Source: Cephalopachus bancanus (taxonomy: Eukaryota > Chordata > Mammalia > Primates > Tarsiidae). Taken from it: a DNA stretch of 64,000 nucleotides. Under the pieces are notes generated by a model. That model made no database searches. It was not told where the DNA came from and worked only from the letters and a program-made list of their open reading frames with translations. How positions within the stretch are numbered: position 1 is the stretch's first letter; the number at the start of each line of letters is the position of its first letter. The stretch spans positions 124,001 through 188,000 of the forward strand of contig JAPVLO010000320.1 in NCBI GenBank assembly GCA_027257055.1, written 5' to 3'. The translations under genes and the position numbers were made by a program. Positions 1 through 10,949 of the stretch are shown here, piece after piece.

Positions 1-372
1 CTATGTGATAATTATAGTGCTTAGAACTTGGTAGTGATTTATAATATAATAGTTATAGGAATAAGTAAGTTTTATATGGACCTTAAGAAAAAAGTAATCA
101 TTAAAAAAATTAGAAGTTTATAAAATTTATAGATAATGTTTAGGATGATAATGTTTTAAGATCAAAACAGGATGAACAAAGACACATTGCCTGTCCGTTC
201 CATTAAATTGTAACAAATTGCCTTGAAAACAAAAAACACGCAGGGTATAAAAGGAGTTAGAAAAGACAATAAATCAGCATTTGTCCTGTTTGCAGCAGAG
301 TCCATGTCCAAGTTTTTTCTCCTGTGCCGACAGTGTCCCTATTTCAGGAGACCCTGACCCTGAAAGAGGGTA

Positions 373-464
373 GAACTTGGAGGATTGCCTGAGACCAAGA
401 GTTTAAGGCTGTAGTGAGCTATGTCCCACCACTGCACTTCAGCCTGAATAATAGAGTGAGATCC
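373..464 (+). mobile_element. Old Alu-type right-arm fragment
   Basis: Degenerate match to the 7SL-derived arm: TTGGAGGATTGCCTGAGACC, later CACTGCACTTCAGCCTGAAT and AGAGTGAGATCC. Older and more worn than the other Alus here. Bases 1-372 hold no gene or repeat I can name. Confidence 0.6.
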
Positions 465-474
465 TTTTTATTGT

Positions 475-590
475 TCACTGTTTGCAGAATGGGGACACCA
501 GTTGCCCAATCTCCACCAGTACACATTATACCCATGTAACAAGCATGCACTTGTTCCCCTAAAGCTAAAATTTAAATAAATAAAAACAGT
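475..590 (+). mobile_element. L1 3' end, old
   Basis: Matches the style of an L1 3' terminus: ACCCATGTAACAAGCATGCA, then CCCCTAAAGCTAAAATTTAA and an A-rich tail. Confidence 0.55.
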
Positions 591-779
591 GATAAGAACC
601 AAACATGTCAATTTCTCCAATCTATATTCAGGTTCAACACCATTCTTACCAAAATTCATTCTACAAAAAATATATATATATTGCAGATGCAGACAATATT
701 ATTCTAAAATTTAAGTGGATGTCAAAGAACTAGAATATGTGAAACATTTTAGAAAAGTAGAAAAGGGGTGGTCTATTTG

Positions 780-917
780 ATATCAAGTCTCACAGTAATC
801 AAGAAAGACTGGAATTAGCAATAGATAGACCCACAGATGAATGGAACAGAATAGAGAATCCAGAAGCAGACCACACAAATATGCCCAACTGAATTTTGAG
901 AAATGGTAAAAGCAATT
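780..917 (+). mobile_element. Old L1 ORF2 fragment, left of LTR
   Basis: ATGGAACAGAATAGAGAATC and following bases match L1 ORF2. The element is interrupted at 918 by an LTR and resumes at about 1424. Confidence 0.7.
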
Positions 918-1423
918 TGTGTTAGGCTAAATAATGGCTTCCTCAAAAATATCCACATCCTGATCCCCAGAGCCTATGATTATGTTATTTTACTTGGCAA
1001 AGGAACTTTGCAGATGTGATTAAGAATCTTCATATGAGAAGATTATCCTGGATGTATTCAGATGTTCCCAATGTAATCACAAGGGTCCTTAATGAGGAAA
1101 TCAAGGTCAGAGCTGGCAAAGAATATGATGGAATGACAGAAGCAGAGTCAGATGAGGGGATGTAAAGATGGAAGCAAAGACTGGAGTGGTGCAGCCATGA
1201 GCCAAGGAACATGCCAGCTAGAAGCCAGAATCCAGAAGAGGTAAGAAACAAATATTCCCTTATAACTTCCAAAAGGAATTCAGGACCGATGACAGCTTGA
1301 CTTTAACCTTGTGAGAGCCATTACAGACTTTAGATTTCTAGAACAATAAGGTAATAGAATGGTGTTGTTTTATAGTCACCAAATTTGTAATGATTTGTTA
1401 CAGCAGCCACCAGAAACTAATTC
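918..1423 (+). mobile_element. MaLR-type (MLT1-like) solo LTR inside an L1
   Basis: Starts TGTTAGGCTAAATAATGGC and ends TTACAGCAGCCACCAGAAAC plus TAATTC, as in ERVL-MaLR LTRs; the inner GACTTTGCAGATGTGATTAAG-like block is typical. AATT/AATTC at both edges may be the 5-base target duplication. Confidence 0.75.
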
Positions 1424-1740
1424 AATGGATGAAGGATAGTCTTTTCAAGTGGTGCTGAAGTAATTGGACATTAATAGTCAAAAAAAACTCAACCTAAATC
1501 TTAAATCGTATACAAAAATCAGCCCTAAATGGATCATAGGCTTAAATGTAAAACATAAAACTATAAAACTTTTAGAAAAAAGCAGTTGAATATCGTCAGA
1601 CTCTAGGGCTAGGTAAATAATTCTTAGAGTTGACACCAAAAAGTATAATCTGTGACAGGAACAACAGAAAAACTAGACCATCAAAATTGTGGTAAAACTG
1701 GTATCTCATCAACATTAAAAACTTTCAAGACACAGTGATC
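1424..1740 (+). mobile_element. Old L1 ORF2 fragment, right of LTR
   Basis: CAATGGATGAAGGATAGTCT and the stretch to about 1740 continue the L1 ORF2 sequence broken at 917. Confidence 0.65.
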
Positions 1741-1884
1741 TTTAGAGACATGACTGAATTCACTCTGGAACACTAGGTTTAATAATTTGACCAGAAGAGA
1801 CTTATAAATGTTCTCTTCTCAAAGGCCATTCCTATCAGTTCCTGGAACTTAGTGAATGATTTCAAGGACAATGGATTTATAATG

Positions 1885-2260
1885 ATATTTAGTGATTTTG
1901 GAAATAATGCTGAAGTAAGATAGCTAGTTTAGACATAGGGAAGAATGAAAAAGTTACTAAGGCAGAGGTTAAGAAACTTCCTGTGACTTGTAACTGATAT
2001 GAAACTGACACAACTTCCCTGATTTGTAACTGACACAATGTCATGGGGCTTGTAACTGACATTAAGTGGACACACAAAAAACTAGATCAGAGCCAACACT
2101 CTCTATCCTTGAGTGTCTCTCTCTCGGAGATTGTCCACTCTGCCTTCTCTCAAGTGTGCACTTTAAGATAAAATTTAACCTTGTCCTTTACTTTCTGTGA
2201 ACTGTCTTTGAATTCTTTACTGCGATGCAGTCAAGAGTCTGGAAATGGGCAGAGGTTGAG
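1885..2260 (+). mobile_element. Possible solo retroviral LTR
   Basis: The block CTTGTAACTGACA recurs at about 1987, 2025 and 2050, followed by a region near 2160-2215 (TTTAAGATAAAATTTAACCT, then a T/C-rich stretch) that resembles the R-U5 part of an LTR. Edges and family are unsure. The flanks 1741-1884 and 2261-2727 hold nothing I recognise. Confidence 0.3.
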
Positions 2261-2727
2261 GATTGCACCTTTTGGAAAGACAATACCAAGTCCCCAAGCA
2301 GTCAGCCATCAGTCATGGAAGTGTGCTGTGCCTAACTGGGAAACAGTCTCTCACTGAGGTGATTCTTCTCAAGCCTGGCAGCAGCATCTTTGTGATGGGT
2401 CAGACTAGGGAGTGGTCTTACAAACGTTTGTCAGGTAAATGAACGTGTCTCCCCTTTGATGGAGTATAAGTGTGTCACCACTTGTAAAAGACAGACTGCC
2501 TGGTATTCTTAGAGCCTTTAGTCTTGTGTGATTATTAAACTGTGATGGCAGTGATGCCAGCAGGTGGGCTCCAGGCTCAGTGCAAGAGCTCACAGCAAGC
2601 CTTCCAGGCCACCATTGCCTGTTCTGACACTTGATTCCTGAGTCTGCTATACCACTGTGCCTTGGAATCTTCCACAATAGTCCCTGTGATGTGCATAAAG
2701 TCTGCCTAATGCTCTGTCCAGTCACAT

Positions 2728-2824
2728 GTGAAGAAGAAGAAAGAGAAGAAAAAAGAGAAAGAGAAGAAAGAGGAGGAGAAGAGGAAGAGAAATAACAAGA
2801 AGGTGAAGAAGAAAAGCAAAGGGA
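2728..2824 (+). repeat. Purine-rich (GA/GAA) tract with Alu target duplication
   Basis: Nearly pure A/G run. Its right end, 2806-2824 (AAGAAGAAAAGCAAAGGGA), recurs exactly at 5773-5791 and marks the site where an Alu inserted. The tract resumes beyond that Alu. Confidence 0.85.
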
Positions 2825-2853
2825 GCTGGGCTCAGTGGCTCAGCCTGTAACCC
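2825..2853 (+). mobile_element. Alu, 5' part (split by the CCNK retrocopy)
   Basis: GCTGGGCTCAGTGGCTCAGC and on to CCCGCG is the start of an Alu; the rest lies 2.7 kb away at 5530-5772. Confidence 0.88.
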
Positions 2854-2867
2854 CGCGTAAAGAATTT
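2854..2867. repeat. Target-site duplication, left copy (CCNK insertion)
   Basis: CGCGTAAAGAATTT is repeated exactly at 5493-5506. Read on the minus strand the right copy is preceded by TTT and starts AAATTC, fitting the L1 endonuclease preference TT/AAAA. Confidence 0.85.
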
Positions 2868-5492
2868 TTTTTAAACCCTTCAAAATAATTTTAATACAAA
2901 GGATCCAAATATCAATCAATCAAAAATGTGGTTCACCTGACCCTTCTGGGTGTCATGGGAGAGAACACCATTGAATGACGACAGTGGGACTTCAGATGGA
3001 ACTGGACTACTTAAAATTGAGTTTCCAGGAAAAATAGGCACTGATTTCTCGAAGGAAATTCACTCCTTACTGAAGCTATCTACTGAGCCAATATGGCTGG
3101 CTAACCTCTTCACTAGTGTCAAGTAACCCAGTGCAGGACTCTCAGACGACTTTCGCTGAAACCAAGTGCACACGGTCCGACAGCCAGGGGCGCTGCCCGG
3201 CTACGCCGAGCGTGGCTGTCCCCGCCCTCCGGCTGTGAGGGCCACCAGATTTCATCCCAGGGCCTGGTCCCCTCCTTGCATGCTGCAACTGGCTAGCTAC
3301 ACAAGGTACCTGCTGCTTTCCTGCGTAAACTGCCTTCGAGCCGATTAGAAACGCCCGAGAGCAAGCAAGGGGGCAAGGCTGGCGTTACCGCAGCCAGGCC
3401 GCCCGCCCCAGCCCCCGCACAGACGGCATGCCGGGCGGGGGGATGGGGGGCGGCACGGGCGGCTGGCCTCCGGGGGGCACGGCGGGGGGCGGGTAGCTGG
3501 ACGACGGCGGCGGGAAGTTGGGGTTGTAGGCGGGCGGGGGCGGGGGGATGGCGGGCGGGGGAAGGAGACCGGAGGAGGGCACGGGCGGCGGGGGCGGGTT
3601 GCGGGGTAGACGTGCGGGTGGTAGGGCAGGTGGGCGGGCCGTAGGCGGGGGCAGCGCGCCGTAGGAGGGGCCCTCGTCTTCATCATGGACTGCAGGCTCT
3701 GGTAGCCCTCGCCCGAAATGTAGGAGCTGCTGGAGGACATCCCAGTGATGTAGCTGGAGGGGGGCGGCGGCGGCTGGTGCACGGGGGCCGGGTGGGCCGG
3801 GGGAGGGATCAGCACTTTGCGGGGGTCGCTGGCGTCCGTGGGGCCCGGCGACTCGGCCTCGCCCCAGGCAGCCGCCAGGGGCGGCTTCCGGTCTGGAGGT
3901 GGGTGGGCCGGAGGCAATGGTGGGTAAGTGGTCTCAATTTGGGGTGGCGGTTCTGCTGCTTTGTTCTCTTCTTTGGGAGAAACAACCACGGCTCGTTTCA
4001 CCTGCCGGGGAGGACTGGCGACGGCTCGTTTCACCTGCCGGGGAGGACTAACGACGGCTTCTTGGGTGGCGGTGCCTGCGGCCGCTGCGGGGCTAACAGC
4101 TGGGAGTCCTTCTGCTGGGGCTGGGGTGGTCGGAGCCTGGCGACAGTTGTGCCTGTCGTACTTGTGGCACTTGCGGTGCAGGCTGAAGGGATGGAGGCTG
4201 CTGCAGCTGATGAGGGGTGTGATGAGGCATCTGTTGTTTTCCTTGGGAGTAAAGATCCAGGATTTGATGGCAGATGTCTAGACGATAGGCAACAATGGAC
4301 TTACCATAAGGTGAAGTTTTCAATGAAATTCTACCCGCACAGTCAGTTCTGATTCCCCCACCAGGACCAAGAAGCAGGAGTCACAGGTGCAACTCATGCC
4401 ATCTTGGTTGTACACACACTGGTGTGTGTTTTTAGTTCACTAAAACTACGTGCTTGGACGAAGTGAAAACCATGTCATTTAAATAACGGTGCTTCTGAAA
4501 GATTGCGTACACAATGCCTATTTAGGAAAATCCATGCTTGGGACTCAGAGTTCACAGGGAAGAATAATGTAAACACCCTCACAAGAAAGCTCAGCACGCC
4601 TGGTACCTTCTAAAACATCAACTGGGACATCTTGAACAAACTGCTCCCACCATCTTCTGTACATGGGCTTGGAGGTTCATTCTTGTATTTCAAATTTGCA
4701 CAAACATCCTGCGAGATACATCACTGCTACTGCTACGATCTCTGGCTCCCACTGCAGTGACAAGGCGGTGCAGAGACTGTCATTTACAAATGTCCATGCC
4801 ATTTGAACCAACTTCTGAATTTTGTTTTTATCACCTTTGAGTTGTTTAGCATATTTGAGTGGGAACTGGCAGGGATATTCCATCTGGAGGTCGAACTTGA
4901 TGGTCTGCAGCAAGATTCTCTCCAGAACCATGACTTCCTCCTTTGGGTCATCTCCAAACTGGCCAAATTGTACATCATTTAATAAACTACGGGCTGTCTT
5001 GATGATATCTTTACATTTTTTTGGTGTTTCTTCTACTTGCCCAGCCAGAAATAGACAACACGCTCCTGTCACATATCTTGGGATATGAAGGAATGAAACA
5101 TATAAAAGTGATGAAAATAAATTATTCCAGTTGCCAGGGTATCATAGTGTAGCCCCAAGCGTGTGCCCACATCGAAGATGAACCGAGCCCCTTCTCGGCA
5201 GTACCGGGCCTCAGTGGCTGGATCAAGCCCTTCGAGTTGTGAGGATGTATGAGCCAAGTCTTTCTTATCCCAGTACCAGCATGGTTTTGTGTGGTCCAGG
5301 TTTGCTGAAGTTACTGAGGGGCTTGAATTTTCTTTATTCTCCTTCATTTATTGAAGTCGACTTGTTCTTTCCAAAAGACTCTCTGAAAATGTTAGAATCT
5401 TCAATGTGCGTTGGGGGTTGGTGGAAGGAGGCCGAATCCTGGGGAAGGGACTCCGTCAGTGGACGGTGGCAGTTGGCCATAACCTACTTCCA
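2868..5492 (-). pseudogene. CCNK: Processed pseudogene of cyclin K with one retained intron
   Basis: Cyclin K partners CDK12/CDK13 to phosphorylate the RNA polymerase II tail; this copy cannot encode it. Reading leftward, 5' UTR runs 5492-5348 and the start [20 protein letters not shown] is at 5347. The cyclin box follows ([53 protein letters not shown]). Then come the glutamine-rich part ([18 protein letters not shown]) and the proline-rich tail, ending [12 protein letters not shown] at about 3385, with 3' UTR to 2868. Damage: a 4-base deletion at about 5085 shifts frame, the Trp codon after EIQE (about 4677) is now a stop, later frameshifts occur, and 33 bases are duplicated at 3988-4051. 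Exons are otherwise fused, but 4606-4278 looks like a retained intron. A short T-run at 2865-2872 is the reversed poly(A), and 14-base direct repeats flank the copy. Confidence 0.93.
4278..4606 (-). other. Apparent retained intron inside the CCNK retrocopy
   Basis: On the minus strand the cyclin K coding sequence stops at ...VDVLE (codon split) and resumes at [12 protein letters not shown], exactly where an exon junction would lie. The 329 bases between begin GTACCAGG and end CGTCTAG, so they obey GT-AG. They have no protein similarity. The simplest reading is that a partly spliced transcript was copied. A later insertion at that point is less likely. Confidence 0.7.
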
Positions 5493-5506
5493 CGCGTAAA
5501 GAATTT
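5493..5506. repeat. Target-site duplication, right copy (CCNK insertion)
   Basis: Exact 14-base match to 2854-2867, placed at the 5' end of the cyclin K retrocopy. Sequence beyond it (5507-5529) is part of the pre-insertion Alu locus. Confidence 0.85.
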
Positions 5507-5529
5507 AAAGACAATTCACAGAAAGCAAA

Positions 5530-5772
5530 GGCTGAGGTGAGTGGATTATCTGAACCTGCGGGTTCGAGACTCGCCCGGGCAATTTGGTGAGACCTCAACT
5601 CTACAATAAATCAACAAATTATCCGGGCATGGTAGTGCACGCCTGTAGTTCCAGCTACTTGGAAGGCTGAGGCGGAAGGATCGCCGGAGCCCAGCGGGTC
5701 GAGGCTGCGGTGGCCAGGAGCATGCCACTGTCCTCCAGCCTGGGCGACAGAGTGAGACTCCAACTCAAAACA
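5530..5772 (+). mobile_element. Alu, remaining part (split by the CCNK retrocopy)
   Basis: Resumes at GGCTGAGGTGAGTGGATT and runs through the middle A-rich linker and right arm to CCAACTCAAAACA. It is followed by the right copy of the 19-base target duplication. About 23 extra bases at 5507-5529 separate it from the inner duplication, so the Alu was already altered there before cyclin K arrived. Confidence 0.88.
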
Positions 5773-5892
5773 AAGAAGAAAAGCAAAGGGAAGAAAAATG
5801 AGAAGGAGGAGGAGGAGGAAGGAAAGAAAGAGAAAAAGAGAAAGAGGAAGGAAGGAGGAGGAGGAGGAAGAGGAGGAGAAGGAGAAGAAAAG
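5773..5892 (+). repeat. Purine-rich low-complexity tract
   Basis: A/G-only run (AAGAAGAAAAGCAAAGGGA, then GGAGGAGGAGGAAGG-like), the continuation of the tract at 2728-2824. The Lys/Glu-rich reading frames across it are an artefact of composition. Confidence 0.85.
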
Positions 5893-6044
5893 TCACTGTA
5901 ACTGTATGGACCCCAAAATCTGCAAATTGACTTTTTCACTCTTTGTATGGAACAAAAACCTCACAGTATTGACTATTTCACTCTTTGAGAAAAATATATG
6001 CCTTCGTTCATATTGTCTTCCACCAGAGCAAACCACAGTGCTGG

Positions 6045-6260
6045 CCATGTGTGCCAGGCACACTTCTGAGGCTTTATGCACACCAACTTATTTACTTCCT
6101 TTCTTTTCCTTGAGGCAGATGGTTACCGTCTCTTGTAGAGATAGGGAAACGGAGTGACACCGAGGCTAATTCACTTGCCTGAGCAGATAAGTGGTGGAGC
6201 CACGATTCAAACCCAGGCAGTCTGTCTCCAGGGTCCATATTTTCTAACTAGATACCATTT
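6045..6260 (+). mobile_element. MIR element
   Basis: GAGATAGGGAAACGGAGTGA, TTCACTTGCCTGAGCAGA, GTGGTGGAGCCACGATTC and AACCCAGGCAGTCTGTCTCC match the MIR core and its tRNA-derived surroundings. 6261-7056 holds no gene or repeat I can name. Confidence 0.7.
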
Positions 6261-7070
6261 GCCTTGTGAGAGCCATGCTCAAAGTTTGGGGATCTACCAC
6301 CCTCACTCTGTCCTTTCTGGGCCTTGCTGTAGAAAGGAGCTAACTTCTCTCTCTCCACAAAGTTTCTGCCCATCCTGAACCAAAGGAAGTGAATAGGTTT
6401 TTGTACCTTAGCTCACCTTGTCGGGTCCTCTTCTTAGGACTGCAGCCTTCCCTAACATAGCTGAATTTTTGAAGGGACACAGACAATGTTTGGGTGTGTC
6501 CCTTCCCTTCTGGCCTGCGTACCATCCTGGAAGAACCCTGAAAGCCGCACACTTTGCCCTTAGCCAATCCTAAATTTGTTACCCTTTTTGATCTGGTTCT
6601 TCCTTCTTGGGGCAGTACATATGCTGTTCCTCTGAAAAGGAATTAGATTCCCAGTGCGTGCTTGGGGATAGGGTGGGTGGACATGCAATCAGTTCCTGGT
6701 CCTGTAAACTTGATGCCTCTGGAGCCCCAGGGTTGTGGCTGAGACCCTCCTAACCTTGGCAGGTGAAACCCGGAGTACAGAGTATCACAAAAAACATAAA
6801 TGAAGGCTCCTGAAACTAGGCAAAACTAGTAAATTTAAGACTGAACGGGTAATCTGGTGCCTCTGTGGTCAACAGAGTGCAGGGTCATGGAAAGTTTGAG
6901 AATGAAAAGACAACAACAAAAATCTCAAATTACCCTTCTCCCCTCCGCAACCTTCTCATCAACATCAGGGCTGTGAAAAACCCGTCTTCGGGTCCTTCCT
7001 GAAAGGGTCTTATTTTAGACCTAATGTAGTTCCTGACATATTAGGTGCCTGGTATTAAAAATTCTTCTAC

Positions 7071-7199
7071 CCCTGGCTACTCGGAAGGCTGAGGCAGAAG
7101 GATTGCCGGAGCCCAGCAGGTCGAGGCTGTGGTGGCCAGGAGCAGCCACAGCACTCCAGTCTGGGTGACAGAGTGAGACTCCAACTCAAAAAAAAAAAA
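7071..7199 (+). mobile_element. 5'-truncated Alu (right arm only)
   Basis: Starts within the right arm (GGCTACTCGGAAGGCTGAGG) and ends CCAACTC plus an A-run. AAATTCTTCTAC flanks it on both sides (7059-7070 and 7200-7211), so this is an insertion in its own right, not a decayed full Alu. Confidence 0.85.
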
Positions 7200-7529
7200 A
7201 AATTCTTCTACTTCACTCCTCTTCATCAGTCTACTTATTCTGCCTTGGTGTACACCTTCTTTGGGAAATTTCCTGTGTGATAAACAAGATGGCAGCATGT
7301 AACTTCCTACCCAACATATTCTCATAAATATAATCCCATTGTCCTTTACTTAGGAATCCTGATCCCTACAGGGAAGTGTTTGTAAGCATGACCTGTCATC
7401 TGGCAGGAGTGGACTGCTGCACCTTCTGGTGGAATTCCTGTGGAATGATAAATTGCTCACATTTGTAAGTCATTACTGTCTAGAGAGCCTTTTCCCTATC
7501 CTTTTCTCACTAATTTCAAAAAACAATTA

Positions 7530-7650
7530 ACCCATGTTGCCCTTAGCTCTGTGAGAGAGTCATTGCCCCACTTTACAGACAAGCAACCTCAGCTCAGAGA
7601 AGCAGTGACTCAGGTAGGGTAACTTGGCAATTCAGTGGCAACCTGTCTAC
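7530..7650 (+). mobile_element. MIR fragment, weak
   Basis: CCCCACTTTACAGACAAGCA followed by CTCAGCTCAGAGAAGCAGTG resembles the MIR core. Confidence 0.45.
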
Positions 7651-7724
7651 CCACTCTGTCCTTTCCACTCTGATTCCTGTTCTCCACATGATTGTATGTG
7701 ATGACACTAGTTTCACTGGTTCTT

Positions 7725-8095
7725 AGTTTGTCTGGGCTACTATAGCAAAATAGCCCACTGGGTGGCTTTAAAAACAGACACTTATTTTCCACAGTACTGG
7801 AGACTAAAGACAAAATCAAGGTAACAGCAGATCATCTCTTGATGAGGTCGCCCTACCTGGCTTCTCTCCGTGTGCTTTCATGGCCTTCCTTAGGTGTGTG
7901 TTCATGGAGGGAGAAAGACATTTCTCTGTCTTCTTTCTATAAGGGGACTAATCTTATAAGGGCTGTACCCTCATGACCTTTTCTACATATTTTTAGTTCC
8001 CAAAGGCCTCACCTCCAAAACTATTATCTTGGGAATTAGGGATTTAACATATGAATTTTTGAGGGGAAACTGATATTAAGTCCATAACTCCTGTG
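7725..8095 (-). mobile_element. MaLR-type LTR
   Basis: Reverse complement of an MST/MLT1-like LTR: CTGGGCTACTATAGCAAAAT at one edge, AAAGGCCTCACCTCCAAAAC and CATATGAATTTTTGAGGGG at the other. 8096-8740 has no gene; a short alternating CATATA run lies at 8627-8648. Confidence 0.65.
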
Positions 8096-8739
8096 CATAC
8101 ATCCCTGGGTGATGAACTATGAGCTTCTTCAGGGTCATCTGGGGAAAGATACTTTCAAAGGCACTTTGGGATGCAGAAATTGTAGTCATAGAGGCCTCTA
8201 GGTCAAGTTTGGGCAGGAAGGTCCTCTCAAGGGTCCAGCCAAGACAATGCATTTCTCTCTCTGAAGCCAGGAGAAGCAGAATGCCAGTGGGAAAATCTGT
8301 GGCCACAGGGTCTCTGTGGGCAAATCGTGACAAAAAATGTCCTTCTGTCTTTCATAAACCACCTCGGTTCATGCCTTTTCCTTCTGGAAACCTTCCCTGA
8401 CTCTTGGCCTACCTTCTATGGGAATCAGTATTTACCTTGAAGTTTCCTATGGACTCATAAGCTTGCTTAGATATCATTTCAATTATGTTTTCCTGTTTTA
8501 AAAGTGACTAATAATCATTACAGGAAATTTAAGATAGCAAAAACAAAAAATTAATACTGGTAATCACCCTGCTCAAACTTAACCCAGTTCATATTTACTA
8601 TGCATACTCCAGTATGACAGAGAATATACATATATATGTATATATGTGCATAATGTTTTAAAAATTTGCTCTTTTCCCTAAAATTATGCCATAAATGTCA
8701 TCCTTTATAATTATATATTCTTCTGAAAAACAATCCCCA

Positions 8740-9091
8740 AAAGCTACATCCAGAGTGGCAGAAAATATCTGTCAACCACATATCTGGCTAAAGACTGCTA
8801 CCTAAAAGAGAAAAACCTCTTATAACTCTATTTAAAAAAAACAATTAGGAAATGGGCAACAGACATGAACAGGAATTTCACTAAAAAGTATGTACATATG
8901 TAGCAAATAGGTACATGGTAAGATATGCAACAACATTAGCTAATAGGGAAATGAAAATTAAAACCGTAATGAGAAACCACTGAAAACTGACTGGGATGGC
9001 TAAAATAAAGAATACAATGCAAAATGCTAGAAAGGATGTGGAGAAACATTCGTACGTTGCTGGTGGAAATATGTATTTGGTACAATCCCTG
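8740..9091 (+). mobile_element. Old L1 ORF2 3' fragment, left of LTR
   Basis: Includes AACAATTAGGAAATGGGCAA and GGATGTGGAGAAACATTCGT, typical of the ORF2 3' end. Broken by an LTR at about 9092; continues at about 9785. Confidence 0.7.
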
Positions 9092-9784
9092 TCTTACCTT
9101 TCTTGCTGCTCTAACAAAAATACATAGACTGGATAATTTATAAACAATAGAAATTTATGACTCACAGTTCTGGATGGTAAGAAGCCCAAGATCAAGGTAC
9201 TAGCAAATTTGTTTGTTTTGTGAGAGCCTAGTCTCTGCTTTCAAGATGGTACCTTGGTGCTTTGTCCTTATCTGGTAGAAGGGGTGAAGAGTTGAGGTAA
9301 TGTATGATTCTATTTATATGACTTTTTTTTTTTTTTGAGTTGGAGTCTCACTCTGTCGCCCAGACTGGAGTGCAGTGGCCACTCCCGGCCACTGCAACCT
9401 CGACCTGCTGGGCTCCTGCGATCCTTCCACCTCAGCCTTCCATGTAGCCAGAATTAAAGGCATGTGCTATCACGCCTGGCTGGTTTTTTGATTTATTGTA
9501 GAGATGAGGTCTCGCTGCCCAGGCGGGTCTCGAACCCACGGGCTCAGGCAATCCACTCACCTCAGCCTCCCAAAGGCGCAGGATTACAGACTGAGCCACC
9601 GAGCCCGGCTTATATGACATTCTTATTATGACAAAATTATAGAAATCCTCTAAGTCACTAATCCCATTCACGAGCAGTCTGCCATAATGACTGAATCAAA
9701 TCGTAAAGGCCCCACTATTAATACTATAAAGTCAGTGATTAAATTTTAACATGAATTTGAAAGGTGGATATATTGAGACCATAT
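9092..9784 (-). mobile_element. MaLR-type LTR carrying an L1-derived patch
   Basis: The left part (9092-9286) and right part (9650-9784: CACTAATCCCATTCACGAGC, AAGGCCCCACTATTAATACT) read as one LTR in reverse. Between them, 9287-9322 plus 9619-9650 are a copy of L1 3' sequence found at 10105-10166. An Alu then inserted in this patch. Confidence 0.6.
9323..9609 (-). mobile_element. Alu
   Basis: Reverse-strand Alu from a T-run through GAGTTGGAGTCTCACTCTGT to CCACCGAGCCCGGC. TTATATGAC flanks it at 9314-9322 and 9610-9618. Confidence 0.93.
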
Positions 9785-10450
9785 TAGTGACTCTTCAAAA
9801 ACAATTTGGCAGTCTCTGAAAAAACTGAACATGCAGCTCACATACAACATGGCCTTTGCACTCATGAATATTAATCCCACAAAATTAAAATTTATGTTAA
9901 CACAAAAACATGCACAGGAATATTCAAAGCAGGTTTAATTATAATAGCCAAAACATGGAAACAACATAGATATTCTTCAATGAGTGAATTAATAAACAAA
10001 TTGTGGTACATTGATACCATACTCAGCAATGAAAAGAAATGAACTACGATACAGGAAACAACTTTGAATCACAAAGCCTTATAATGAATGAAAAAAGATT
10101 ACTCAAGAGTTGAGGTAATGTATGATTCTATTTATATGACATTCTTATGACAAAATTATGGAAATACAAAAGAGATTAGTCATTACTAGGGATTCAGAAT
10201 AGAGTGAAGGGTGGATGGAAGGAAGTGGTACATGGTTATAAAGAGGTTGCACTAGGAATCCTTGGAGTGATGGAATTGTTCTGTATCCTCACTGTCAAAA
10301 TTTTAGTATCCTATTTGTGAATATTGTACTATAGTTTTGCAAGATGTTACTGTTGGGAGGAACTGGATCAAGTATACATGAGATTTCTTTGTGTTGGTTC
10401 TGATAGCTGCAAATATACAACTATGTCAAAATATCATATTTGATTTAAAA
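9785..10450 (+). mobile_element. Old L1 3' end, right of LTR
   Basis: Carries on from 9091 (AAAAACAATTTGGCAGTCTC, GGAAACAACATAGATATTCT) into an L1M-like 3' UTR (TGATTCTATTTATATGACAT, GGTTCTGATAGC). 10451-10949 has no feature I can name. Confidence 0.65.
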
Positions 10451-10949
10451 AGTAAGAAAATATGGTTCTTCATAACTGATCTAGGCATGCCAGCAATTTA
10501 ATAGAAATTTTCATATTATAGGAAATATTAGGTCCAATGTCTCTACTCCCTTATTTAACTAATCTAGATTCCCTCAGAATAATATATGCATGCTAAACAC
10601 AGTATTAGCTGCTAATCTGCATTTTAATTTCTGCTTTTGTCATTTTACACCAATCTACCTTGAATTTGTGAAATTACTTTCACCAAGGAGAGAAGAGACC
10701 CCTGTGGCAATTAATACAATAGGAAAAGCCAGAACACAAATTGTAGTCTGATGGCCAATGATGGTAGATTTTGATGTAGATGAGAAGAATGTGGTGCAGG
10801 CACTAACAACCCTGTTCTCAGGTGAATGCCCAGGTACATGAGAATGACTGGTAGACACAGTCATCTCTCCTGAGAAGGATCTCCATTTGATGATACATGT
10901 ATTATTTACTTACAGTATACTGTTTTACATGTACTTGTGCCTGTCCAAT

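Noticed and set aside
3166..4352. Plus-strand frames of up to 191 codons
   Set aside because: They are antisense to the cyclin K retrocopy and its proline-rich tail; no independent support.
5655..6157. Lys/Glu-rich and Ser/Phe-rich frames
   Set aside because: They are translations of the purine tract and the Alu on either strand, not proteins.
10655..10864. 69-codon minus-strand frame in a stretch without recognised repeats
   Set aside because: No family resemblance, no splice or promoter context; length is expected by chance.
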